From positions 25,657,139-25,721,138 of the forward strand of contig QVOM02000029.1 of the NCBI GenBank assembly GCA_003586115.2: a stretch of DNA of 64,000 bases, written 5' to 3'. This stretch comes from Salvator merianae. Taxonomy: Eukaryota; Chordata; Lepidosauria; Squamata; Teiidae. The notes below the pieces were generated by a model, which saw nothing but the letters and a program-made list of their open reading frames with translations, searched no databases and had not been told where the DNA came from. How positions within the stretch are numbered: the first letter of the stretch is position 1; each line of letters starts with the position of its first letter. Positions 37,000 to 49,789 of the stretch are shown here, piece by piece. The translations under genes were made by a program, and so were the position numbers.

Positions 37000-37560
37000 A
37001 AACATGGCTGAGCATGCAGGATAAGCATGTCTGGCTGAGATAAGATGATGGTGGTGGAGCTAATTTGAAGCAGAGTAGAGTGTGTGACTTACAAGAAATA
37101 GTCTGACTGAAACAAAAGTTGTAAGACCCTCACCAAAAGCAGGCATATCAGTAAATACAGGCAGGAGGAATTTTACATATGACGTTCTTACTCCTTCTAC
37201 CCCAGTCAAAAAGTGGATAGGGTATCTCATGAGAGAGACAGATTCTGTATGGAACTACTGTGATTCCTACATCCTACCTCACAAGTCTGGCTTGGTACTG
37301 CACCAGATATTCTGGGGAACCAATCTGTGTAAATGACAAGCCTCTTAAGTTCACCCACCCAGGTCTCTGTAAAATACACCAGGTCAGTCTTTCCATCCAT
37401 GATCAATTCATGGATAAGAGTTGACTTACCTTTGACTGGCTTGGCATCTAACAGCACCACAAGGTCAGAAGGGATGTTGACAGATAACCCTGCATTATGA
37501 AGATGAGGGGTCAGAACAGAAGAAGTGATGAACTTAATATGTCTAACTGTCCTTTTCTGA
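37000..37560 (-). pseudogene. L2-type LINE ORF2 relic, endonuclease N-terminus
   Basis: A minus-strand frame (37460 down to 37227) contains STLIHELIMDGKTDLVYFTE followed by TWVGE. This is the start of the apurinic endonuclease domain of L2-type LINEs, where an 'LIHDLI..E..DL..ITETW' block is characteristic and ITETW contains the catalytic glutamate. Upstream on the minus strand, 'HNAGLSVNIPSDLVVLLDAK' reads like the lead-in. Downstream the frame decays, and the reverse transcriptase is absent. It is a dead 5' fragment, unusual because LINE relics normally keep the 3' end. Confidence 0.7.
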
Positions 37561-38379
37561 ATCCTTCTCTGCCTTCCATTGGCATATCTCCCCTGCCTGT
37601 TTAAACTGAAATGGGACTCCCGAGACTTCTCTCTCTGCTCTCAGGTAGGTGCATAGCTCCCTCTGCTTAGCAACCCCTCTAGCAACTCCCTAGGTTCTAC
37701 TCACTGAGACAACAGGAAAGCCTCTTGGCTCTCACCTGGGATAGATGCTAACTTGGTACCATCAACACTCTCTGATGGCACAAATGAAGAGGTATCAGCC
37801 TTACACCAGAGCCCTCTTCTTATCTTGTCTCTTGTGACCTAGAGCCAGCAGTAAGAGGGGCAGAGGGATCTAGACAAGTCTTAAAATGTAGTCCCTATCA
37901 TAAAACAGTTTTAAAACTATTAAACAATCAAACAGTTAAAAGAAAACTTTCCTTGTTCTGAGTACCACTGGTCAAAATGGCTGCTGATGGCTATTAAAGG
38001 GCAACAAATCTGGCAAGTGCAAACTCTGAATCAGCCACATTGGTTTTGTACCACAGTGGTTCAACAGTAGACCGCACTCTCACATCACAATTATGGGATT
38101 GCGGACATTCACCCTTTTCCCACAACACTACACATTCTGCCATGTGAATCACCACATTCCACCTAGCCATTCCATCCCAGGAAATTTGGTGATTGGATTA
38201 CACTGTTGCAAAGATAAAGAGGCACTGGCAAATGTGAATGCCGAAATGTAATAAAAGTTCATTTAGAACCATTTATTTAAAGTGTGTCTAGAAATCCCAG
38301 AGTTTTTAATAATATTTATTAGTAACCTAAAACAGCTTTGGGACTAGAGTTAAAGTTTAAATATGCTTAAATAGGTATG
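37561..38379. other. Spacer, perhaps more decayed LINE
   Basis: The part up to about 37900 has no AT-rich character and could be 5' sequence of the LINE relic. Nothing further is recognisable. Confidence 0.3.
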
Positions 38380-38720
38380 CATCTGTGTGTACCTTTTATG
38401 CATTCCCAATCAATTATTTAAATGTAATAGCACAGTCAGAATTCATTACAGTATTGTGCAATCATTTACATTGTCATACACACTTCGTGGCTGGTCAATT
38501 CCACTGAGCTGGGAAACTGACTCTGATGTTAATGAAGTTATCATACTATAATCAAGTTCTTTTAGAAATTCTAATACGGGAATTCCACTGAGAAATTATG
38601 TGAGAGCTAAATAACCTGATCTAAGATTAAAACTGGTTAAGCTTTTCATCAATAGGTGGTGAAGATGTTAGATATTTTGTAGACTTAGAATTAAATAAAG
38701 GCAAAACACAAAGAAACACT
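38380..38720. other. Repeat-free AT-rich stretch, candidate conserved non-coding DNA
   Basis: No repeat signature. Many ATTA, TAAT and CAATCA-type cores of homeobox and related factors are present. This is a composition-based suggestion only. Confidence 0.22.
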
Positions 38721-39104
38721 ACTGGATTCCTTTTTCCTTCAAAAGCCTCTTTTCATATAACAATGTGGTTTGATGCCAGCTCAGAACTCTGTAGAGCAAA
38801 ACTGTTTTGTGCAAGCAATTGCTGCCTATGGAAAATTAGGGGAAACCATGAAGGCCTAGTTAATCAAAATATGCCAATAACACTGTGAAAGGGAACCCTG
38901 GATTAAACAATGTAAGTTAGTGGTGCCTTGCAAATGAGACCCCGACCACCAAATAAGTCAGTGGCACTGCAGGGTCCATCATCAAACTTGAGGATTCACA
39001 TTTTCTGCACAGTGTAAGAGCAAAGCTGTACTGTGGAGAATTCCATTATTCAAAAGTCAAATGTATCTCCCCTTCCCTCCAACTGTGTTGCATGGTATAG
39101 ACTC

Positions 39105-39230
39105 TAATCACACATAATGACAAAAGCAAATCAGAAGCACCTCAGAGACAGTAGTGTGTGGCCCCCATGTTTGCATTCCATCCCTCCTCCTTTCTTAGCA
39201 TCTAATGTTCATGAGAGGGGAGAGCAGTAG
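39105..39230 (+). mobile_element. Truncated MITE, family H
   Basis: 'gaagcacctcagagacagta' and 'ccatccctcctcctttcttagc', then 'gttcatgagaggggagag', align in order with the copies at 40333-40618 and 21360-21560. Both ends are decayed. Confidence 0.6.
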
Positions 39231-39984
39231 ACTAAGGCCCGAATGATCCCAACTTAAAATCGGACTTTAGCCAAAAAAAGATTCATACAACTTCTATACT
39301 CTCACAGTTTGCTGAGTCATTGACAGTAGGGCAATTTCCTCAGTTTAGTAAAACCTTAGTATCGATGCTTTAATGAGATTTGTGAAAGGGCTGAGTAGTA
39401 TGTGAAAATGGTATGGATTGGAGCATCATTTTGTGCATTTCCCTTGTCACTAAGTACAGAATCTACATTGATGTGTCATCATGATATTAGGTGTCTATTT
39501 CTCCAAAGCAGTAAGTGGCTCTAGGTTCATGGGATTACAACAATTATAGAACAGGCATTTTAGGTCTTCCTTGACAGTAGTATAATCACTGTGGAAAACA
39601 CAAGGTGGGATGATCTCAAGCTTTGGCTTCATCCAGACACATTAAAGAAAACAGCTTGAAAGTGTCTTAAAAGATAGTAGCCTATATATGCTATTGTTCC
39701 CATCCAACCTCTAATCAACATTATAGACCAGAGAAAGTTCAAAGCCACTGGGAAAGGTGGGAAAAGGCATTATCCTTTCCCATTACCCTGGTAATCAAGA
39801 ACTGTAGGCCATCACAAGCTCAGTCACTGCTATGTTAGACTATGCTACAATAAATTGATGTTTGGTGAAGAGACATCGTTTGGCTTTCAGCTGAGGCAAT
39901 GGCATCCTGTCTCCATGCAGATGCTGATACTGTTTTAGATAATCTCTTTTATCTGTGGACAAGCTGCTTACTGTTTTTATAGTG

Positions 39985-40075
39985 ATTGTATTGTAACCTG
40001 TCCTGAGACCTTTGGGTATAGGGCAGGCAGGATATAAATATGAATATGAATATGAATATAAATAAGTAAATAAGA
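39985..40075 (+). mobile_element. LINE 3' end with variable A/T tail
   Basis: 'gtaacctgtcctgagacc', then 'gggcaggcaggatataaat' and a tail of GAATAT units (40040-40062), giving a plus-strand LINE terminus. Confidence 0.65.
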
Positions 40076-40332
40076 TAAAATTGTTGTTTTAGCAGTAAAA
40101 AGTGAATATAACACAAGATGACTGTAATAAATTTCTTTTCTTTTTTTCCAGAATGCAGCTATTGAGTACATCTCCAACAGTGCAGGTTCAAAGGCCGTGT
40201 TAGCAATGGGTTTCTCCTTTGCCTCTAGCTTTTCTGTTCTCTTCTATGCAACTCTTAACTTTCATTCCTATTCCTTTCTTGCTTATCCCCTCCTACTCAT
40301 CCATTCCTGTTGCCTGTATCTGCACCCTTTCA

Positions 40333-40525
40333 GGCTGCATTCATAGCATAAAAAGTGGGTCAAAAGCACCTCAGACATGGTAGAGTGTGACCTTTGTGTC
40401 CTCATCCCATCCCTAATACATATTTTCTAGCCTAGAAAGTTCATGAGAAGTGGGAAGGATAGAATGGCCTGTGAACAGTTCCACCTGTGAACCATCTCTA
40501 AGCTTCCTTAGAGGTGTTGCTTTTC

Positions 40526-40586
<61 letters not shown>

Positions 40587-40618
40587 TTTTTTTTTTTTGC
40601 TGTATGTGAACATAGTCC
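40333..40618 (+). mobile_element. Inverted-repeat MITE, family H copy 2, with internal (TTTC)n
   Basis: The ends are GGCTGCATTCATAGC on the left and GGACTATGTTCACATACAGC on the right (other strand), flanked by TCA and TAA. The body matches 21360-21560. A long TTTC microsatellite (40526-40584) has grown inside, next to a T-run. The 111-codon plus-strand and 66-codon minus-strand frames are largely translated microsatellite. Confidence 0.78.
40526..40584. repeat. (TTTC)n microsatellite
   Basis: About 14 near-perfect units inside the family H element. Confidence 0.97.
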
Positions 40619-42058
40619 TAATCTTTATTTTCTCTTGTGCACCGTCTATTATCTCTTTCTGGGTCTTTCTGTACTTTCATTGGGGACAGTTCCAGGTAGA
40701 TTACTGGAACACGTTATCTGCACCACAATCTTCCACAACTGTCCTTGAGGTGCCCGCAGTCCTTCCCCAGCCTTATCTGCTGTAGACAACTTCAAAGCTG
40801 TGCACTAGCTGCCCCATGACATGGGGAATGGTACATTTGCAACACTTGGTGTTGCAAGGTAAGGGGCCGTTAGGTTTGGACTTTCAATCTTATTCAGTCA
40901 TATTTTTTAGAACAAACACCTGCTGTCCACAAGCTTGCATGGACAACAGCAGACCTCAGTCCCAATCTTGTTTCATATTTGTTAGACAAAGTGTGGACTG
41001 CGCTAGAGTGTCTAAAATGGTGCCCTACTTCAGTTTGGCAGGAGATGCAAGAACAAATAATATTTTTCTCCAAATCAAGATTTTGTTACAATCATTACCA
41101 TTTGTTGTTGTCATTGTTGTTGTTGTTCAGCATGTCTTGTGTTCTCCACAGACTTGGAATGTAATTTGGGAAAGCCTGTATCTCTGCTAACTTATATAGT
41201 TTAGGCTTCAGATCCAGACAGTTATTTAAACCTGTTCACAGATATAACCTGTCTCATTAACCTTGTCTTATAAATTGGGAAACTTTCTATAAAGGTAACT
41301 AGTCTCCAAAGATTATATAGATATGTCTACAGGGCATTAAATTTTGGAAATTTGCCTAAAACTAATTTCTTCTGGAGCAAGCCTGCCCATAGCTTTTCAC
41401 CCAAACCAAGCTATAATTCCAGACACTTGTCAGGCTGTCTTCATTGTACTGTTCAGCTTGTAATAAGCCTTCTTTTCTATCCAAAACATAGGGGCTTCCT
41501 TTCTTTGTCTCATTTAGCCCATGGATTTTCTCATTGTCTTTTGCTTTGAAAATATTTTATTTCCCTTATTTCTTAAGTGTGCTACTGTCTACTGTGGACA
41601 ATTTTGGCTTTAACATCAAAACAAAATAATGCATTATCTATTTTGCTTTCACTTTTGTCCTTGGAAAACCACAACTTGGATGACTGAAGTTAATAAGTAT
41701 TGAACATGTGCTCTTTGCTATTAACTCATTTATTAGTAACCTCTTTGTTGGTCCAGTCATTTGTTCTCAGCCATAGCAATTTTTGCATTTTTATGGGTAT
41801 CTGGCACCTTCATGCACCTTAGAAATAAAATATTGTTCTGAGTACAATGACCTTCTATTTTTCATTGTAGATCATTGAGGAGCTTAGTTTTGGATATTTG
41901 TCTTCTGTCTCTATAGGTTTGTTTTTAATTTTTGCTGATTTCTTGTCCTCCTGCAGACATATTTTATTGTCTTATATTTGCTACTTTAATGTTCTTTATC
42001 CTGTTTCGTCACAGGTTTTTTATTTTTTTATTTTTCACAAAGTGTCTTTTGTAGATGC
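40619..42058. other. T-rich spacer, nothing recognised
   Basis: No element ends, RNA gene or exon. The largest open frame (124 codons, 40816-41190) has no family resemblance. Confidence 0.45.
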
Positions 42059-42350
42059 CCCTGTGTTATGAACTAGAAAGGTGGCTTTCTCAGTAGTGGC
42101 CCCAAAAGAATAGAATAGTCACTCTATTGTGATTGGCCAGACATGAACATTAGCATGTTTCAACACCTGACAAAACCATCCCTGTTTACCTAAACTGATC
42201 AAGATTGATTAAAACCAGGTATTTTAGATTCTTCTTAAGCTGTTTCCATATATTGTTTCTGTTTCTGTTATTATTATTGTTATAATTTATTAACTTCAAT
42301 ATCACACAGGCTAGTAGATTTTTGTGACCATTTTGATATTCTGATAATAA
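42059..42350 (+). mobile_element. Possible L2-type LINE 3' region
   Basis: 'aaggtggctttctcagtagtggcccc' (as 'aaggtggctttctcagtag' plus 'tggcccc') and 'caaaaccatccctgtttacc' loosely follow the end of L2-like ORF2 and its 3' UTR. The frame is broken by many stops. A low-confidence family call. Confidence 0.35.
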
Positions 42351-42670
42351 AATCCTTGCCAAGGACCTAGAATAATTGGAATTATCAGTGCAGAATGTGT
42401 GGTCTTTCTGGCAGTGCTGCCTTTAGCAGGTGATGGATAGTCACTGTATCAATGTCCAAGGTGTTAAGAAATCATTCCAGTTCTTTGGGAACTATACCAG
42501 AGACACCAATAACTATTAGCACAAATGCTACATTCCTTTGCTATCAATGCTTTATTTCAGTTTGCAGATCTTTTTATCTGGTTACTAGGTACTAACACAT
42601 CAATAATCCACAAATGGCTTTTTCTTAACTACAGTTATGCCAGGAGTATTATGTGTGAGACAATAGTGAT

Positions 42671-42730
42671 TTCCTTCCTTCCTTCCTTCCTTCCTTCCTT
42701 CCTTCCTTCCTTCCTTCCTTCCTTCCTTCT
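42671..42730. repeat. (TTCC)n microsatellite
   Basis: Fifteen TTCC units, the last one degraded. Confidence 0.97.
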
Positions 42731-43834
42731 TTTTTGGTTTCAGAATAGACTGTATAATTATTTCTGTACACCATCCTGGGACTTGAATGAAGGGAGGTAT
42801 CTTTTTATCCAGACCTTTCCAGAGTAAATATTTGTCTGTTTCTCTGATCTTTGATTTTAATTATTTTTTTAAAATATATATATATATAGATATATATATT
42901 ATGATTTTAGCTGTTTTTATTCTTTGTGCACCACTTCAAGATTATATTTTGATGGGAAGCTGTAAATAAATATTTCAAGGAAATAAGTAAAATAAATATA
43001 TAATCCTTTTAAATAAATAATAGATAGATAAATCAGTAAGTCAAATTTCATTTTTCACAAGCTTCCCATAATTGCACTATAAAATTCACTTTGCTCCATT
43101 TCTGCATATCTTGGTATTTTTTTTTTTAAAAAAAGCTTACCCATGTTTTTGAAATATATCTTCATATACATTTCATGTAAATGCATTCTTTATTTTATTA
43201 AAAAAATAACTGCACTGAAAAGTATTTTATTTTATTATATTATTGTATTTTGCAAGGGTTAGCATATGGAAATCTGTATTTCAGGTCATACATTGGTTTG
43301 AGAACTGTGAATTTTGTAAATTTGAATTGAGGAGCAAATTATCGAATTTTTCTCTGTCCCTATTTTCCTTGTTTCTCTCTTCACACATCTGCACACTTAA
43401 AGGATACATAGATTACTCAGAAGCTACCAGTCTTCTAATCACTCAGTAGAGTCAGCTTTTTTTAAGTGAAGCAGATTTGTATAGATAGTGATCTCCACCT
43501 CTTTCTCCCATGAAATTCTATATTATATGTACCTAATATTACTTCACACTGATCAAGTTAGCACCTTTTCAAGGTGCTGGTATCACTGTGGCATTGCAGT
43601 GTTATGGCAACTGACTGTGTGCAAGATCTAGTTTCACTTCATATTAGTATAAAGAACATGCAGGCATGGATGATCACATGTATGCTTGTTCCATGTATTG
43701 ATGCTGAATTACCATTGCATTATGAATCTTTTGTGCTACTACCATCATGGCAAGGTTCAGACCGAGTCTTACTGGGGCTTTCTTCCTGGCTTGGGTGCTT
43801 CTATGCTATGCTGACCCAAAACAAATAACCTGGC
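42731..43834. other. AT-rich spacer with a TA-repeat
   Basis: A short (TA)n run at 42874-42899 and a LINE-tail-like 'gggaagctgtaaataaata' near 42955. Nothing else was recognised. Confidence 0.45.
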
Positions 43835-44285
43835 CCACAGTGGGCCATGCTATCAGTGTGAGTGACAAAGACTGTCTGTATTGTGGACAGCCAAGCCCAA
43901 AAAATGTTCCAAGCCTCTAAAGTTACCAGCTGTGGCAGTCTGATTGGTGCCCAGAAGTGCCACACTTCCAGCACTGTTTCCACATGCCCAGCAAAATGGT
44001 GTTAGGTGTTGTGGTTGTGATATACTGAACCATGGCTTATGTGCTATCTGCACATGAGCTGCTGGTCCATTATACTAGCTGGAATGCTGTGTGGACCACT
44101 TAAAGCAGTCCATACTTAGGAGGGTACAGTGCAACTTCATAAGCCACTCCAACACATCATTTGGTACAGACAAAGTGTTATATGGGGAGGTGTGGCCTTC
44201 CAGTAGATTGCTTTGTAGTGTGGACAAGGCATTCTGGAGGTTTCCTGGGCTGATCTGCCAGAACTGATCACACAGAAATTCCCCC
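43835..44285 (-). mobile_element. Inverted-repeat DNA element, family O copy 2
   Basis: The reverse complement aligns with 18911-19412. Shared blocks in order are 'acactttgtct', 'taagtggtcc', 'cattccagctggtata' type text, 'catgtgcagat.gcaca', 'cacttctgggcacc' and 'gcttggaac'. Several indels separate the copies, so both insertions are old. The edges are approximate. Confidence 0.65.
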
Positions 44286-44657
44286 TATCCTAGCTATGCA
44301 TAGATCTAACATACATACAGATGTGGAAGGAGAGAAAGACAGGGAGAGAAAGTTGAAAAAGCAATGATTAGATATGTATTTACCATGTCTTTCTTGTTAA
44401 GAAGTACTGCAAGAAAGAATAAGCATTATAAATTTGAAAACAGGAAAGGAAATATCTCTTAACACATGCTTACAAGTGGTAAAATCTTCATATTGTCTTC
44501 TGATCTTCTACTAAAATAATTCCTGGGTTTTACCTGCACTGATCTCATAATCCTATCCAATAATTTTAAAACTTTTTATATTTTGCCAACTGAATGCCAT
44601 TCTTGCTGTCCCCCTTTCTCTTGGGGTATCTGATTAATCCATTCAGTCATGAAGATA

Positions 44658-45183
44658 GGGCCTTTCTGCACTTACCTTAGATCCACATCAAGTAGTGGAC
44701 TACAAGCCACTCTTCTGCATGTTAGTGCAGAAAACCAGAGGTCTCACCCACCACTACCATGCTCCATCTGCACCAGACAGGGCGTATTTTGGATCTGGAG
44801 GACCTAGATCAGGATCACTGGTGGATCTGATTTATCAGATCCACCAGCATACTGGTGGGAAAAAATCTGGATCACAAAGGCATACCAAAGGTGCACACTT
44901 CCTTCTTCTGGATTAACACGGAGGAGTCATTTTGGTGGCACATCTTATTGTGCCACAGAACTGGGTCCACTGAGGTTCCAAGGTCAGGAACTTTAGATCC
45001 TGTCCATTGGAGCTTTGAACGCTGGCTCTAAGGCTCACAGAAGCTTCAAGATAATCCTGGGGTCTGGGCTTGAATAGACTTTGCCTATTGTTCAAGCCCA
45101 GAGTTATCCATCCCAGCCTTGGGATAGATTGCTTTGTTCTAGACCAGTTGATCTGGAATAAAACAGGTAAATACAGAAAGGCC
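44658..45183. mobile_element. Inverted-repeat MITE, GGGCCTTTCTGCACTTACC ends
   Basis: The left end, GGGCCTTTCTGCACTTACC, matches the right end, which reads GGGCCTTTCTGTATTTACC on the other strand. Length is about 526 bp. The flanks are ATA and ATG (2 of 3). The interior shows no similarity to families A, B or H, although the ends match theirs. Confidence 0.78.
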
Positions 45184-47080
45184 CATGGATGATGATATAG
45201 CTTTTTTCATCAAACTAAACAAATTCATCAGAGAATCTCTTTATATCTGCAGTAAAGAACATGAATGTGTAATATGGAGCACACAGAAAAAGAGGATATC
45301 TGTGGGATCAATTTAATAATTTGAGCTGAGACTAAATAGCTATATCTAGAAAGCTGGGTGAATCTCTCTTGCTCATTCTCTCTCTTTTTCTTTCTGCATA
45401 TTGTCCCCTTAAAATAGAACTACGTTGACATGCATGAAATATCTGCAACACTAAGAATCAAGACCTACATGTGTTTTTGATAACCATATAGCAGGACAGG
45501 AGGAAATAAAGTTCTGAACAAAGAAGCTGATAAAGAATCTATTGACAAGGAGTATAAGTCCTGAGGAAAACACGTTCTGCCTCTTCCTTAAAAAAACAAG
45601 TGATTGTTACAATATGATGATGGTGGTGATGATGATAATGGTAATGATAATGATGAAAATACTGCATAGCAATTCACATTTAAAGATGCCTGTATCTGAT
45701 TGCATTTTCTCATAAATGCACACTTCTAATTGTTTTGTCCTAAAATTTTGCAGTGAATTGGGCACCCCTCCTCTGAACCCCTCCCCACATTATTGTGCTC
45801 CTCAGGCACAAGTTCTGCTGGAAAGTGAAGAGAAGACCAATGTACCCTAATATCATACCAAGTTGCATTGTCTCTTGACTTGGTAGTACAGCTGGTTTAA
45901 CTATCCAAACTGTGCCAAGTGGTCTAATCCTGTCCAACAGAATACAATCCAGATAGCCAGTTTGGGTCAAACACCAAACCATGTAGACAATAGCTTGGCA
46001 AGGTGTGTTGACTTGATATAACCCTCATGTTGGCTTGGCACAAATCAAGGGTATGTCATACTAGGCTTCCCCTTTAGTCCTCAGCATAGCCATGCCTGAA
46101 AAGCAGAATAATGGGGCAGTTAATTGGAGGGGAAATGCTGAACCTAAGTGAAGCACATGCCTAATTTTCGCTAAACCTACTCTAAACATACATATTTGTT
46201 TGATTTTGTGATTGAGAAGTATATTACATAATTCATAAAAGTGTGACCATCTTCCAGTACATATATATTTAGCCAGATGATGGAGATAAGGTCAACTCAA
46301 GTTACAAAAACTGTGTCAAAGAGTAAATGTCCCAGGTAGTTCCTTCTTTGAAAGAACATGTTGCAGCATTATGCTAGGAAACTGTAGTTTAAAAAGAGAA
46401 TTCTTCAGATGCTTTTTAAAATAAAAAATATTTCAGACACAATCCGTCCAAAGTCAAGAACATTTGTTTAAAAAGGTCACATTTATTTCAGTAGCAAGCA
46501 GCCCCATGCATTTCTGTTTGAAAGTGAGATCCCTTGAGTTCAGAAGTCCTTGCTTCCAGTAAAAACGTGTCTTGGAATGCAGTCTGAGAAAGTAGTTACA
46601 CAGAATTTTGCTGTGCATTATAACAGATTCAACCATGGGACAATCATACCAAATTGTGAATTTCCACGTTAAATGTGCAGTAGTTTCAAATTTTTGGAAT
46701 ATGTTTTTTACAGCATTCAAGTGCATTGCTTTTTGCACTTTTTTTTCTTTTTTCTTTTTAGCTGTGGCCATACTGCTGATTTACAAAGAACAAACACAGT
46801 CATTGCCACTTTTCTTAACTATTTCCAAATATTCCAAATAAAGAAAACTTTCCAAATATTTGTTCTTCTCCATCATTTCAAGGAAGCCACAGCTTATCCC
46901 AGAAACTCAGGTTCCTTTCAGATGTAATCAGTCAGCCTTCCAGTTATTTATTATCCTTGGTAATTTGTTCCTCTTTACCTCACCTTTTATCTGCATTCTC
47001 AGACTGCAAAGAACACCCTCTCCCCCATCAAACTATACCTTTTAAAATGTCAAAATGAAGGCACTTGAGTTCAGTCTAAC
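45184..47080. other. Spacer with a GAT-rich tract
   Basis: An imperfect GATGAT/GATAAT tract lies at 45614-45655. No gene or element was recognised. Confidence 0.45.
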
Positions 47081-47233
47081 AGAGTGACTTTCCGATGTTT
47101 CCTGGTCTGCCACCATGTTTCAGCGCTTATAGCCAATTCACCTATATAGGTCTTTCTCAGAAGTCAGTTGTCTTTCTCCTGATCAGGATACCTTTCTAAA
47201 AAATCATATTTTCAAGCATATTCTGTAACAAAT
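47081..47233 (+). repeat. Dispersed repeat P, copy 1
   Basis: It matches 52797-52951 in the same orientation through about 150 bp. Shared text includes 'agagtgactttcc', 'atgtttcctgg', 'ctatatagg' and 'ctttctcagaggtcag'-type blocks. I do not recognise the family. Confidence 0.75.
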
Positions 47234-47579
47234 TCTTTGTTGCTATTCTATTTGCAGGGTTGTGCAAGTAACACTTCTGCATTCATTTTAAGTTTGACAG
47301 TTGACATTTTCATACAGAAATGTACTTGTGCATTGTGTCAGCAGAAATGAGCACCTGGTTATTGACAGGTTTTGTTATCCAATCAATTACAGGAGAATAG
47401 AGCTTAAGGCAAGGTGTGATACGGAGAGGAGCTTGTCTGAGAAGAAGTGCACTAGGTGTGCTGGAGCTAATAATCTCCTAGAACTTTGCTTTCATATGTT
47501 CAAACTCCACTTTGGGGAAATGCATGAAAGTCTCCCCACCACAGTGCCTACTGCCTTGTAGTACCAATTTGCTGTCCGG

Positions 47580-47959
47580 TGGCCTTTCTGAACTGCTCAC
47601 CATGATTTAAACCAGTGGGCCTGGACTAGTGAGGCCCACTGGTTTGGACCACAGCAAGGCATGGTCAGGAATACTGCCACTGCACGAAAAACCCTGCACT
47701 GGCCCAGAAGCTTACATTAGCTTCAGGGCTAGAATAAATATTCCTAGCCTCATAGCCCCCTGGAAACCCATTGAATGAGTCCCCAGAAGTCCAGAACAGT
47801 GACTACTGGTAATCCAGATCAGAGTCCTCCTAATCTGAATTATACTCCATCCTGTGCAGGCACAGCGTACCAGAGCCTCCCATATTCCATACTAAAGTGT
47901 GGAAGGGGTGCTCTTCATGCACTTGCTAGCAAGGAATACTAGTAAGTGCAGAAAGGCCC
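47580..47959. mobile_element. Inverted-repeat MITE
   Basis: The left end GGCCTTTCTGAACTGCTC pairs with the right end, GGGCCTTTCTGCACTTAC on the other strand. About 380 bp. No target duplication is visible. The interior again differs from the others with the same ends. Confidence 0.7.
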
Positions 47960-48673
47960 TGATATTGACCACAATAAAGTGCACAATCATTTCTAATAGG
48001 GCTTATGGGTGCATGACACTGGTTAAAAGCTCTGTGACGGAGATGGAAGATGCGCACTAACAACAAAGTAATTTTTCTCTTTCTTATTTCCCTTCTAATT
48101 AAGACTTTAAGACTCCATATACATAGATGATAACACGTAGACCCTAGGGCAGCTACTGTACAATACACTTGGACCATGCTAACTACCACTTGAGAATGCA
48201 GCTTTTGCTTACCAGAGCAGTCCCTGGGAGGCCTGGCAACCTGGGAAGCTCTCGGGCTGCACAAGACTTTCAATTAAAATACTCCCTAGTGTGAAAATCA
48301 TGCTGGAATGCATTCCAGTAGGAGATCACTTTAAAGAGGTCTCATGGCTTTTTCCTAGCCAGGAACTGTGGGTAGCTAGAACGGTCTATGCAGCACACAG
48401 AACTTGGCACCATTTTGCCAGGCTCTGGAAATGACCTCAAAAGTGAGCCATTTATGGTACATTGACCAGAATTGACCTGGCCTTCAACTTCAGAAGCTGG
48501 GGATCATTTTTCCCCCAGCATCTGTAGATGGACAGAATAGGAGCACAGCAATGGGGAGGGGGGCAGGTACCACTCACCTTGCTGTGCTCTTGGTCTAGAT
48601 CGAGCAATCTGACTGCAGGCCAAGAATGGCTAATGTACATGGTGCAGAAGCATCCTAATGAACCCAACTTCAG
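47960..48673. other. Spacer, probable decayed element at its end
   Basis: Nothing defined. Text around 48290-48670 may be part of an element ending in 'agtgcagatgcagcc' at 48800. Confidence 0.35.
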
Positions 48674-48732
48674 TCCACATTAAAGGCCAGATAATGCATT
48701 TTGAAAACACATTTTCTGGCCTTTAATGTGGA
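48674..48732. repeat. Hairpin, 17-bp perfect stem
   Basis: TCCACATTAAAGGCCAG (48674-48690) pairs exactly with CTGGCCTTTAATGTGGA (48716-48732). Confidence 0.95.
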
Positions 48733-48804
48733 TTATAGTATTCACATGTGGGTGCTTTTGAACTACTTTAGAAAATAAATAAATAAGTGCAGATGCAGCC
48801 TAAG

Positions 48805-49789
48805 ATATTTCACTATTTCTGCACATTTTAGGTATATAGTATCTGAAGAATCCCTGGTACAGATGTACCTTACTTTCCCCTTATTTGGTTAAAAGCATCT
48901 TATAATTTCATTTCATCATTCATAGTAATTCTACACATATATTAAACATTATGCACAATTATATCCACTCACTTCTCTTTCTCATTTTTCTTGTTTTATA
49001 TTCTCTCTTTTTATCTTTCCTTTGTTTTTCATTATTTTTTCTTGTTACAATTTCAGTAAATATCTATAATCTTAATCAATGTAAGCTATTAAATATGTTA
49101 ATACCTGCATGTAAACACTCACTCGGTTTAATTAAACATCCATTAATCCTGAAAGATAAAATTATTTTTGCATCTTTAAAGAAATGGGAATTAGCTACAT
49201 ATGCCCTACAGACCCAGGTGAAGTATGCATATAGGGCATAGCTCTAAAGTGCAGAAACCAGAAGCTAGGTTAATGTAGTAGCTTCCATGGTCAATAGTTC
49301 AGAAGAATTTGAATAATTGCAGATTGATCCGTACAGGTAGTCTTTTTAGTTCAGTAAAGCAAACAGTAACCTTGATTCAAGAATCAAGGAATTATCTACT
49401 TGAATACATGTACTGACCCCCCCCCCAAAAAAAAGGTATGACATTATTTTATTCCATCTGCATCGACTATTCAAATGATCACAATGATCAGATGAGAAAG
49501 TGGAAAAGCCTCAAGGAAATACAACCTAAGGCTGCATCTCCACTTACTGAGTGTGGTGCCTGATAAATCATCTTCTGCTGCTGCATCTCCACCAGCGGTG
49601 ACAGAAAGTGCCTCATGGTGATCCCACTACCTAATAGGTTTGATCATTATCAAATGTATCTTTTTGTGAGGATGTGTTTTTATGGAGACATCTTTGAGCA
49701 CTGCTGCAAAGAATAGCTCTTCACTTTGAATTGGAGATGAGGAAGGTTTCTGTTGGATGGCGATGGCAGTGCCTCGTCCATGAGCCCTG
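48805..49789. other. AT-rich spacer with one MITE-like end
   Basis: A sequence 'TAA|GGCTGCATCTCCACTTAC' begins at 49529, matching element ends elsewhere in the window and sitting at a TAA. No partner was found. C-run and A-run at 49418-49434. Confidence 0.4.

Noticed and set aside
40152..40349. Possible exon after a pyrimidine tract and AG at 40151, open for about 195 bp
   Set aside because: No convincing donor, the reading frame matches nothing I know, and it runs into a family H MITE.
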